Part shown: piece by piece, positions 50,658 to 58,819 of the stretch
How positions within the stretch are numbered: the first letter of the stretch is position 1
How the letters are laid out: each line of letters begins with the position of its first letter
Assembly (NCBI GenBank): GCA_910587345.1
Contig: CAJUKH010000038.1
Coordinates: forward strand, 1 to 64,000
DNA from: an uncultured Oscillospiraceae bacterium
Lineage (GTDB): Bacteria; Bacillota; Clostridia; Oscillospirales; Oscillospiraceae
Length of the DNA stretch: 64,000 bases
Direction of reading: 5' to 3'
Notes under the pieces: generated by a model
Database searches by the model: none
What the model was told of the DNA's origin: nothing
Seen by the model: only the letters and a program-made list of their open reading frames with translations
Made by a program: the position numbers and the translations under genes

Positions 50658-52439
50658 GTGTTCCGAAGCCTGCACATGAAGCTGATGCTTATTATGACGC
50701 TGCTCATCATCTCTATCATGACGGTGGTGGGGGCTTTTTTGGTCAATTCGGTGTCGGGGTTTTATCTGGAACAGTTCTACTCTCAGATGCAGGGGGTATT
50801 TCAGGATGACCCCGAATTTTTCCATGACCTGGAGAACGCCGCCCCCGGGGAGGAAAGCGGGGCGGAGCAGCTGGGGCAGATGATGGAGGCCTACACCGGC
50901 AATCTGGGCGTGGACGGGCAGAGCCGGAATTACTATGTTCTGGATGGGGCTACGGGGGCCTATCTTCGGGGGTCCAACGATGCTGAGGGGGCGGCGCTGG
51001 AGATGACCCGGAACCTGACGGCGGCACTGACGGGGGAGGTGGGGGACGCCTCCGACCCGGCGGCGGCCTATATGGATGTCGCCATCCCGGTGAGCCGGGG
51101 GGGGCGGGAGTATGTGATCTACATCAAGGACAATAAGCAGGCCGTTCAAAATCTGACGAGCCAGCTGGTGACGCTGATTTTGGAGGCGCTGATTTTCGGT
51201 ATCGTCATTTCGGTGCTGCTGTCCTTCCTGCTGTCCAAGACCCTTATCACCCCCATCGAGCGGCTGACCGAGGGTGCAGAGGAGGTGGCGGCGGGGGACT
51301 TCAGCCATAAGATCGAGGTGGATTCCCGGGATGAGATCGGGGTGCTGACCTCCACCTTCAACGACATGGCGTTGCAGCTGAAAACCACCATTCAGGAGGT
51401 GGAGAACGAGAGGAACAAGCTGGGGACCCTCTTTCTCCACATGACGGACGGCGTGGTGGCCTTTGGCCGGGAGGGGGATATCATCCAGTCCAACCCTGCC
51501 GCCGAGGAGATGCTGGGGCGGAGCCTGCCCATCGGCGGGGAGGTGGGATATGAGGCGTTGTTTGGGGACATTGCCCCTCTGGCCCAGGCGCTGGAGCCCG
51601 GCTCTCCCGGTTATCTGGCGGCCAGCCGGGAGAGCCGGGGGAGGAGCTTTGAACTGCTGCTGGCCCCCTTTGACCGGGACCATCAGGCGGGGGTGCTGGT
51701 GGTGATCCACGATGTCACCGAGCGCAACAAGGCAGAGGAGCAGCGCAAGGAGTTTGTGGCAAACGTTTCCCACGAGCTGCGGACCCCGCTGACCAACATC
51801 CACTCCTATGCCGAGACGCTGGTGGACAGCGGAGGGGAACTGCCGGCGGAGACCGAGGAGGGCTTTTTGAAGGTGATCCTCAGCGAGTCGGAGCGGATGG
51901 CCCATATCGTGCAGGACCTGCTGACCCTTTCCCGGTTCGATTCAGGGAGAAGTGAGCTGAATCTGGCCACCTTCTCCTTTGCCGAGGCCATTGAGAGCAT
52001 GGTGAAGGCCAATCTGCTGGAGGCCCGGCGGCACGGGCATACCCTGACGGCGGCGCTGGAGCCGGAGCTGCCCCAAATCACCGCTGATAGGGAGCGGATC
52101 ACCCAGGTGATGATGAATGTGGTGTCCAACGCCATTAAATATACCCCCGAGGGAGGGACCATTGCGGTCACTGCCGGGAAGGCGGGGGACCGGGTGTGGC
52201 TGGAGGTGGCCGACAACGGGATCGGGGTCCCCGAGGGGGACAGAGACCGTATTTTCGAGCGGTTTTACCGGGTGGACAAGGCACGGTCCCGGGAGTCGGG
52301 CGGCACAGGACTGGGGCTTTCCATTGCCAAGGAGATCGTGGACCAGCACGGCGGAGAGATCAAAGCGGTGGACAAGCCCGGGCCGGGGCTGACCATTCGG
52401 GTGGAACTGCCGGTGGAGGGACCCCGCCATGGGGCGTAA
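50658..52439 (+). CDS. walK: Sensor histidine kinase WalK
   Basis: This 593-residue membrane kinase has two membrane segments (about 9-31 and 170-195) around an extracellular domain. A HAMP linker (PIERLTEGAEEVAAGDFSHKIEV) and a PAS domain (about 255-355) follow. The HisKA phosphosite is in FVANVSHELRTPLTNIHSYAE and the HATPase_c domain has NVVSNAIKYTPEGG, VADNGIGVPEGDRDRIFERFYRVD and GGTGLGLSIAKEIV. The GTG start follows AGGAGGGAG. It phosphorylates WalR. Confidence 0.94.
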   Translation: MFRSLHMKLMLIMTLLIISIMTVVGAFLVNSVSGFYLEQFYSQMQGVFQDDPEFFHDLENAAPGEESGAEQLGQMMEAYTGNLGVDGQSRNYYVLDGATGAYLRGSNDAEGAALEMTRNLTAALTGEVGDASDPAAAYMDVAIPVSRGGREYVIYIKDNKQAVQNLTSQLVTLILEALIFGIVISVLLSFLLSKTLITPIERLTEGAEEVAAGDFSHKIEVDSRDEIGVLTSTFNDMALQLKTTIQEVENERNKLGTLFLHMTDGVVAFGREGDIIQSNPAAEEMLGRSLPIGGEVGYEALFGDIAPLAQALEPGSPGYLAASRESRGRSFELLLAPFDRDHQAGVLVVIHDVTERNKAEEQRKEFVANVSHELRTPLTNIHSYAETLVDSGGELPAETEEGFLKVILSESERMAHIVQDLLTLSRFDSGRSELNLATFSFAEAIESMVKANLLEARRHGHTLTAALEPELPQITADRERITQVMMNVVSNAIKYTPEGGTIAVTAGKAGDRVWLEVADNGIGVPEGDRDRIFERFYRVDKARSRESGGTGLGLSIAKEIVDQHGGEIKAVDKPGPGLTIRVELPVEGPRHGA

Positions 52440-53742
52440 GAGTCCGCCCCCGGTGGCCCGGCCCACCGGGGGAAGGCGGATCGTGGAGCTGGGGAAGGAT
52501 CTGCTAATCCTGCTGCTGCTCTGCTCGGCGGCCATTTTGGCATGGCAGACCCCCATGGCGAGCCGGTTCAAGGGCTGGGTGGCCGGCCCGGAGCAGGAGG
52601 AGGTCGCCCCTGCCCTGGAGCGAAGCCAGCCGCTGGAACCTTATGCCGTGGCGGTCCGGAACAGTTTGGGGCTTTACGGCGCAAGCTATGACGCGGTGGG
52701 AGTGGAACGGGCCTTTGAACGGCTGGCACCTTTTTTCGGAGAGGCTTTGACCGCCGCCGGCGGAGGACGGACCCTTGCCGAAGAGGAGTGGCAGGAGCGG
52801 TTGGCCCGGCCCGGAGCATACTGTGTGTTTCAGTCCCCTTTGCCCATGGAGCTGCTGGCGGGGTGGCTGTCTGAGGAGGGAGAGACCGCCCTTGCCGGAC
52901 AGGCCGGGGCGTTGCTCCTGAGCTGGGGCGGTCAGGAGATGGAACTTTGCTGGCGGGATGGCGAGGTGTATTATGCCGCCCGGACGGCGGTGGCCTATGA
53001 GGGATATCTGGAACCTGTACTGGAGGAGTTCAGTCCCAACGGAGCCGCTTACGCCGGGGCGCTGGCGGGAAGCGAAGAGGTTTTTGGCCGGCTGGAAAGT
53101 GACGTGTTGGTGGGCATGACCGCTCCCCAGGCTGCCGCTTATACAGCTGCCTCCCCCGATTTTCTGGGGGACAGCGGGGCTTTGGAGCAGTTGTTGTCCG
53201 CTTTGGCCTTCCAATCCGGGGCGGCCTATACCGACGCCTCCGGCGGACTGGCCATCAATGAGGGAGGGGACCGGCTGCGTATCAGCCCTACGGGGACGGT
53301 GACCTTCTACGCCGGGGAGGAGGAGCGGTACCATGTGCCCGGCAGCGAGGAGACGGTCCCTGTTTTGGAGGCCGCTCTGGCTGCCGGGGACCTGCTCTAC
53401 CGGGTGGCCGGACCCTGGCGTGGAGAGGGCGAGTATGTTCTCACCGGGGCGGAGGCGGTGGAGGGGGGCTGGCAGCTCACCTTCCATACCCGGCTGGCGG
53501 GAGTGCCTGTGATAACGGGGGAGGAAGGCTGGTGCGCCCGGTTCGTGGTGAGCGGACGGCAGATCCGTACCTTCGCCGTACAGGTCCGGGGCTATACCGC
53601 CGCCCGGGGAAACTTTGCGGTGCCGCCGGAGCGGTTGGCGGCAGCGGCCATGGGCGCTCTGTCCCAGGCGGGAGGGCGGCTGATGCTGGCCTATACCGAT
53701 GGGGGAGGGACCCTGTCGGCGGGCTGGGTGGCCCGGGACTGA
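52429..53742 (+). CDS. yycH: YycH-like regulator of WalK
   Basis: This 437-residue protein has one N-terminal membrane anchor (LLILLLLCSAAILAWQT) and a large extracellular domain without enzyme motifs. It starts 11 bp inside the end of walK. Position and topology match YycH, which with YycI binds WalK and adjusts its activity. Sequence similarity was not recognised beyond that, so the name rests on context. Confidence 0.65.
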   Translation: MGRKSPPPVARPTGGRRIVELGKDLLILLLLCSAAILAWQTPMASRFKGWVAGPEQEEVAPALERSQPLEPYAVAVRNSLGLYGASYDAVGVERAFERLAPFFGEALTAAGGGRTLAEEEWQERLARPGAYCVFQSPLPMELLAGWLSEEGETALAGQAGALLLSWGGQEMELCWRDGEVYYAARTAVAYEGYLEPVLEEFSPNGAAYAGALAGSEEVFGRLESDVLVGMTAPQAAAYTAASPDFLGDSGALEQLLSALAFQSGAAYTDASGGLAINEGGDRLRISPTGTVTFYAGEEERYHVPGSEETVPVLEAALAAGDLLYRVAGPWRGEGEYVLTGAEAVEGGWQLTFHTRLAGVPVITGEEGWCARFVVSGRQIRTFAVQVRGYTAARGNFAVPPERLAAAAMGALSQAGGRLMLAYTDGGGTLSAGWVARD

Positions 53743-53766
53743 CCCGCTGAGGAAAGGAGGCGCACC

Positions 53767-54579
53767 ATGCGCAGTTCAAAAATCAAGAACATCATCATTT
53801 TGATGCTGCTGCTGGTCAACGCCTTTTTGCTGGTGCTGGTCGGGGGGCGCAGCTGGCACAGCCGGCAGACGCTGCGGGAGACCGGGGAGCGGATGGTGGT
53901 GATACTGGAGCGAAACGGGGTGGAATTTCTGCCCCGGGAGGTGCCGGGAGAACTGGAACTGCCGCCCCGCCGGGTCCAGGCCGTGCCTTTGGACCGGGAG
54001 GGGGCCGCTTTGCTGCTGGGACAGGTGAAACAGATGGAGGACGGGCGGGTCCGCACCCGGTTTGCCGGGACCATGGGAACGGCGATCACCACCGCCTCCG
54101 GCGAGGTGGAGGTCCAGTTTCTGCCGGGCAGTGGATTGGATGAGGCCGCCGGGCTTGCCCTGCTGGAACAGCTGGGGGTGACGGTGGAGGAGACCGGCCG
54201 GAGCCGGGAGGGAGATATGACTACGGTTTTGGCCCGACAGCTGTGGGAGGGAAGTCCGATGCCCGACGCTGTGGTGGTGATGACCCTTCGGGGGGAGGAA
54301 CTGGAAAGCCTCAGCTTCCGGCGGATGGTCTCCACCGGAGAGGCGCCCGCCGCCGGAGAGACCATCACTGCCGCCACGGCGTTGGCCCGGTTTTTGGAGG
54401 AGTTGAACCAGGAGGGCTATGTCTGTTCTCAGGTCCGGGAGGTGTACCCCGGTTACAGCCTGAGCGGCAGCACGGCGGTGACGCTGTCCCCTACCTGGTA
54501 TGTGGAGACCGACGCCTGGCCCTGGCGGTTTGCGGTGGACGGCGTTACCGGTCAGGTATCGGCAGCGGATAACGGATAA
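53767..54579 (+). CDS. yycI: YycI-like regulator of WalK
   Basis: This 270-residue protein begins MRSSKIKNIIILMLLLVNAFLLVLVGGRSW, closely like the YycI N-terminus (xxSKIKxIFIxxFLxLxxFLL), and has one membrane anchor and an extracellular domain. AGGAGG precedes the ATG. It ends the NUDIX-walR-aph-walK-yycH-yycI transcript, which stops at the terminator 54581-54619. Confidence 0.75.
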   Translation: MRSSKIKNIIILMLLLVNAFLLVLVGGRSWHSRQTLRETGERMVVILERNGVEFLPREVPGELELPPRRVQAVPLDREGAALLLGQVKQMEDGRVRTRFAGTMGTAITTASGEVEVQFLPGSGLDEAAGLALLEQLGVTVEETGRSREGDMTTVLARQLWEGSPMPDAVVVMTLRGEELESLSFRRMVSTGEAPAAGETITAATALARFLEELNQEGYVCSQVREVYPGYSLSGSTAVTLSPTWYVETDAWPWRFAVDGVTGQVSAADNG

Positions 54580-54580
54580 A

Positions 54581-54619
54581 AACGCCCCGGGATGGTTTGG
54601 CCGTTCCGGGGTGTTTTTT
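54581..54619 (+). terminator. Terminator after yycI
   Basis: AACGCCCCGG (54581-54590) pairs with CCGGGGTGTT (54606-54615) with one G.U, followed by a T-run. Confidence 0.9.
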
Positions 54620-54683
54620 TGGCAAAGTTGGGAACTTTTTGGATGGAGGAACGTCTAAGTACATAGCCGTAAAGTTCATAAAA

Positions 54684-54740
54684 TGTTAAGAATTTGTAAC
54701 CGCTTTGTTTCTTGTCCTATGGGCCGGAGAGGTCTATAAT
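54684..54740 (+). promoter_or_regulatory. WalR box and sigmaA promoter of the MacAB-like exporter operon
   Basis: TGTTAA-GAATT-TGTAAC (54684-54700) matches the WalR consensus TGTWAH-N5-TGTWAH at every defined position. It ends 11 bp before the -35 TTGTCC (54712-54717), which is 17 bp from a perfect TATAAT (54735-54740). This is the usual place for an activator of this family. Confidence 0.75.
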
Positions 54741-54777
54741 GGAGAAGAGCTACTTCAAGAGTCAGGAGGACTGAATT

Positions 54778-56829
54778 ATGTCGGATACACAGACCCCGGT
54801 GGTTGAGCAGAAGACCCAGCCGCCCATGAACCAGAAAGGACCCGCTACCCACGAGCAGAAGCAGAAACGCCGCAAGCTCATCCGGCGGGTCATTGCGCTC
54901 ACCGTGGCTGTGGCCATTGTGGGGGGTTCCACGTTCCTGTTGAAAAAGTACGTCTTCACCGGGAATGAAGACGGCATCGGTGAGCCTATACATACCACGG
55001 TGTACCGCTCCTCCATTATGAGTAAGGTGGAGGGGTCCGGCACCGCCCAGTCCAAGAACTCGGCTACGGTCTCCCCCGAGGCGGGGTATCAGGTGCTGGA
55101 GCTGTTCGTCAGCGAGGGCGACTTTGTGGAGGAAGGGCAGCTGCTCTACAATCTGGACGATTCCACCGCCCAGGAGGGAGTGCTGACCGCCCAGAATAAC
55201 CTGCTCAAAGCCCAGGAGACGGTGGACGATTACAACCGGGAGATCGCCAAACTGCGGGAGAATGTGGCCAACCTGACCATCACCGCACCCCACGCCGGCA
55301 AGCTCATCGATGTGAACAATGACATCAAGGTGGGGGACGATTTGGGCGTGGGCACTGCCGTGGCCACGGTGGTGAACGACACCAAGCTGCGGCTGCACCT
55401 TTATTACAGCTGGACGTATGAGGGAATGGTCTCTGTGGGGCAGCAGGCCCGCATCACCCTGCCCGCCTCCATGAGTGATTATCCCGCCACGGTGGAGCAG
55501 GTGAACTATGTCAAGCGGGTGGTGCCCGAAGGGTCGGTGATGTTCGAGGTGGTCTTTGTGATGGACAATCCCGGCACGCTGACCGAGGGAATGACCGCCT
55601 CCGCCGCCCTGACCGATGGGGAGGGGAATCCCATCTACCCCTATCAGAGCAGCACTTTGGAATACTTTGAGACCACCAAGGTGGCGGTGAAGGTGGCCGG
55701 GCCGGTACAGTCGGTGAATCTGATGAACTACGCCGATGTCACCGCCGGACAGCTGCTGGTGCAGCTGGGGGACAAGGACGCCAGCGCCGACATCGCCAGC
55801 AAGCAGAACTCCCTGCGGGAAGCCCAGAAGAGCGTGGACTCTGCCCGGGAAGCCCTGGAGGACGCCCAGAAGAAGCTGGACAACTTCCACGCCGTGGCTC
55901 CCATCTCCGGCCAGGTCCTGTCCTGCGGGCTTGTTCAGGGAGAGGAGATCTCCTCCGGCGCCAGCATTTACATTGCCGATACCTCCACCATGCTGGTGAA
56001 CATCAACATTGACGAGCGGAACATCGGCTATGTGTCCAAGGGCATGATGGTGGACCTGCAGGACCGCAGCGGCAACTATTATATGGGAACCATCGAGCAG
56101 ATCGCCCTCACCGCCAAGGCGGAGGAGGGGGTGGCCGTGTTCCCCGCCACGGTGGAGGTGGCCAACCCGGACGGGATGCTGATGACCAATACATATATGA
56201 GCTACTCCTTCGTGGCAAGCCAGTCCGATGACTGCCTTGTGGTACCGGTCCAGGCAGTGATGAATGTGACCCTGACCGCGGAGCAGAAGGATGCCATGGG
56301 CATCACCGACGACAACGGCGGCACGGGAGACGGCATGGATGGTACGATGACGCCTGTGGACGGCGATATGCTGGTCATTCCAGAGGGGGAGGACGGCACT
56401 TTGCCCGAAGGGGACGACGCCCTGCCTGAAGGCGGGGATGCCGGAAACGGAGAGGCCGGCCTGACCGGCGCCGGTGAACCGGCGGTCCTACCTGAAGGGG
56501 AGGAAGGCATTGCCGTGGACGACAATGTGGTGCCCCGGATGGGCAGCATGGTGATCGTGGAAAGCGTGGGCGGCGTCAGCTTCGACTCCAGCCGGGGACC
56601 CTCCGCCTTTAAGAACAGCGACACCGCCACGGTGTGCTTTGTGATGGGAGAGCCTGACGAGCGGGCCATTCCGGCGGACGTGAGCTGGAATATGCCCGAG
56701 GGATACTTCGCCGTGCTGGTGGAGACCGGCCTTTCCGATGAGAGCAATGTGGAGATCAAGTCCGGCCTGAACGAAGGGGACGAGGTCTTTACCGGCTACC
56801 TGACCAACTCCGGTAGCCGCTGGGATTGA
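54778..56829 (+). CDS. ABC exporter membrane-fusion (MacA/HlyD-type) protein
   Basis: This 683-residue protein has a charged cytoplasmic N-terminus and one membrane anchor (LIRRVIALTVAVAIVGGSTFLLKKYVF). The biotinyl-lipoyl-like hairpin comes in two halves (VSPEAGYQVLELFVSEGDFVEEGQLLYNLDDS near 95; SVNLMNYADVTAGQLLVQLGD near 315). A coiled coil (QNSLREAQKSVDSAREALEDAQKKLDNF) and beta-barrel parts follow. It contains an unusual acidic Gly-rich insertion at about 505-585 (TDDNGGTGDGMDGTMTP...PEGEDGTLPEGDDALPEGG). It should link the ABC permease to an extracellular substrate. AGGAGG lies ahead of the ATG. Confidence 0.88.
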   Translation: MSDTQTPVVEQKTQPPMNQKGPATHEQKQKRRKLIRRVIALTVAVAIVGGSTFLLKKYVFTGNEDGIGEPIHTTVYRSSIMSKVEGSGTAQSKNSATVSPEAGYQVLELFVSEGDFVEEGQLLYNLDDSTAQEGVLTAQNNLLKAQETVDDYNREIAKLRENVANLTITAPHAGKLIDVNNDIKVGDDLGVGTAVATVVNDTKLRLHLYYSWTYEGMVSVGQQARITLPASMSDYPATVEQVNYVKRVVPEGSVMFEVVFVMDNPGTLTEGMTASAALTDGEGNPIYPYQSSTLEYFETTKVAVKVAGPVQSVNLMNYADVTAGQLLVQLGDKDASADIASKQNSLREAQKSVDSAREALEDAQKKLDNFHAVAPISGQVLSCGLVQGEEISSGASIYIADTSTMLVNINIDERNIGYVSKGMMVDLQDRSGNYYMGTIEQIALTAKAEEGVAVFPATVEVANPDGMLMTNTYMSYSFVASQSDDCLVVPVQAVMNVTLTAEQKDAMGITDDNGGTGDGMDGTMTPVDGDMLVIPEGEDGTLPEGDDALPEGGDAGNGEAGLTGAGEPAVLPEGEEGIAVDDNVVPRMGSMVIVESVGGVSFDSSRGPSAFKNSDTATVCFVMGEPDERAIPADVSWNMPEGYFAVLVETGLSDESNVEIKSGLNEGDEVFTGYLTNSGSRWD

Positions 56830-56842
56830 TAGGTGGCGCGCC

Positions 56843-57541
56843 ATGCTCATTGATGTAAAGAATCTTTATAAGATATACAATGAGGGCAAGGAGAACGAGG
56901 TCCGGGCCCTGGACGGCATCGACCTCCAGATCGACCGGGGGGAGTTTGTGGCCATCATCGGCGCCTCCGGCTCCGGTAAGTCCACACTGATGAATGTGCT
57001 GGGGCTGCTGGATATTCCCACCTACGGGGAGTATCACCTGGACGGCACCGATGTGACCACCCTTACCGACAAGCAGCAGGCCCACATGAGAAACAAGCAG
57101 ATCGGTTTTATCTTTCAGGGCTATAACCTGATCCCCGCCCTCTCGGCGGCGGAGAATGTGGAGCTGCCTCTCATCTATCAGGGGATGGGTATTGACAACC
57201 GGGAGGTCCGGGTGGAGGAGGCCCTTCAAAAAGTGGCCATGTTTGACCGGGCGGACCACAAGCCCGCCGAGATGTCCGGCGGCCAGCAGCAGCGGGTGGC
57301 CATCGCCCGGGCCATCGCTCCCCACCCACCCATCATCATGGCCGACGAGCCTACGGGGGCTTTGGATTCCAAGACGGGGCGGCATGTGTTGGAGATTTTG
57401 CACACTCTCCATCAGGAGATGGGGACCACCGTCATTCTCATCACCCACGACAATTCCATCGCCGCCACGGCGGAGCGGGTGGTCCGCATCTCCGACGGCA
57501 AGATCATCTATGACGGCGACAAGGAGGGGGCGGGACTATGA
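56843..57541 (+). CDS. ABC transporter ATP-binding protein (MacB/LolD type)
   Basis: This 232-residue ATPase has Walker A GASGSGKSTLMNVLG, the Q-loop IFQGYNLIP, signature MSGGQQQRVAIARA, Walker B PPIIMADEPTGALD and the switch His in LITHDNS. It begins MLIDVKNLYKIYNEGKENEVRALDGIDLQID, as in the macrolide-exporter group. Its stop overlaps the permease start by 4 nt. Confidence 0.95.
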   Translation: MLIDVKNLYKIYNEGKENEVRALDGIDLQIDRGEFVAIIGASGSGKSTLMNVLGLLDIPTYGEYHLDGTDVTTLTDKQQAHMRNKQIGFIFQGYNLIPALSAAENVELPLIYQGMGIDNREVRVEEALQKVAMFDRADHKPAEMSGGQQQRVAIARAIAPHPPIIMADEPTGALDSKTGRHVLEILHTLHQEMGTTVILITHDNSIAATAERVVRISDGKIIYDGDKEGAGL

Positions 57542-58740
57542 ATCTGAGACAGGCGTTCAAGATCGCCATCAAGTCCATTGCCGCCAAAAAGGGGCGGTCG
57601 GCCCTGACTATGCTGGGCATCATCATCGGCCTGTCGGCGGTGATCATTCTGGTGTCCTTCGCCAAGGGCCAGAACAAGTGGCTGGAGGACTATTACGCCA
57701 GCATGGTGGATAACTCCATCTCCATTCAGGCCTGGAAGTACGACGGCACAGATGTAAGTGAAAAACTTTATTCCTATTGTCAGACCCTGGACGAGTATGT
57801 GAAGGGTGTGACCCCGGTGGGCAACTACTGGCGGAGTTTGAAGGTGACCTACGGGGCCAAGACCCTCAGCGATATGAATACCGATTGGGAGAGTATGCCC
57901 CAGTTGTATTTTGGAAACCAGCAGTATGGGTTATGTATGGGCTATACCATCGCAAAGGGGCGGGACCTGACTTACATTGACATTGAGAATCTGAATCATG
58001 TCTGCGTGATCGGTTCCAAGACAGCTTCGGTGCTGTTCAACTATGCCGATCCCATTGGGGAAACAATTGTCATCAACGAGGTGCCCATGACGGTGGTGGG
58101 GGTTTATGCGGAGACGGACCCCAACAACTACTCCGGCAAGGACCTGGTGATTTTAGCCCCCTACACCGTGACCCGGGATTTTGGCCGGGTGGAGATCGAG
58201 CAATATCAGATGGTGGCCAAGGACGCCGCATCTGCCCCCATGGCGGTGACGCTGGTGAAGGGGTATCTGAAAGGCCTGATCGGCGACAACGGCTATTACT
58301 ATGTGCAGAACGAGAGCCAGTGGATCGACCAGTCCAACGAGCAGAACCTGATGCAGCAGATGTTTTTGGGCGGCATCGCCGCCATCTCCCTTTTGGTGGG
58401 CGGCATCGGCATTATGAACATTATGCTGGTCACCGTCACCGAGCGGACAAGGGAGATCGGCATCCGGAAGGCCATCGGCGCCGAACGGAAGAGCATCATC
58501 GCCCAGTTCCTCATTGAAGCCTGTCTGATCTGCGGCATCGGAGGGATCATCGGCATCGCCATCGGATATCTGGGGACGGCCATCGTGTGTCAGTTGGTGT
58601 TGAAATTCATCTCCTGGCCCAGTATGACGGTGACGCTGGGGTCCTTTGCCTTCTCGGTAGCCATGGGTGTCATCTTCGGGTTGTATCCGGCGGTGAAGGC
58701 CAGCGGATTGCAGCCGGTGGAGGCACTGAGAGCAGACTGA
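57538..58740 (+). CDS. ABC transporter permease (MacB type, FtsX fold)
   Basis: This 400-residue permease has one N-terminal membrane segment (SALTMLGIIIGLSAVIILVSFAKG), a large extracellular MacB_PCD domain (about 45-260) and three C-terminal membrane segments. The FtsX-type block MLVTVTERTREIGIRKAIGAERKSIIAQFLIEA lies between them, and the end is YPAVKASGLQPVEALRAD. With the ATPase and fusion protein it makes a tripartite exporter or envelope-stress transporter. Confidence 0.94.
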   Translation: MNLRQAFKIAIKSIAAKKGRSALTMLGIIIGLSAVIILVSFAKGQNKWLEDYYASMVDNSISIQAWKYDGTDVSEKLYSYCQTLDEYVKGVTPVGNYWRSLKVTYGAKTLSDMNTDWESMPQLYFGNQQYGLCMGYTIAKGRDLTYIDIENLNHVCVIGSKTASVLFNYADPIGETIVINEVPMTVVGVYAETDPNNYSGKDLVILAPYTVTRDFGRVEIEQYQMVAKDAASAPMAVTLVKGYLKGLIGDNGYYYVQNESQWIDQSNEQNLMQQMFLGGIAAISLLVGGIGIMNIMLVTVTERTREIGIRKAIGAERKSIIAQFLIEACLICGIGGIIGIAIGYLGTAIVCQLVLKFISWPSMTVTLGSFAFSVAMGVIFGLYPAVKASGLQPVEALRAD

Positions 58741-58819
58741 GCCGGGTAGGGGATTCCAACCCCTGGGAATGTGGATTTAACGAGGGTTTTCTCTTATTTT
58801 ACAAAAGGATGTGTTACCA

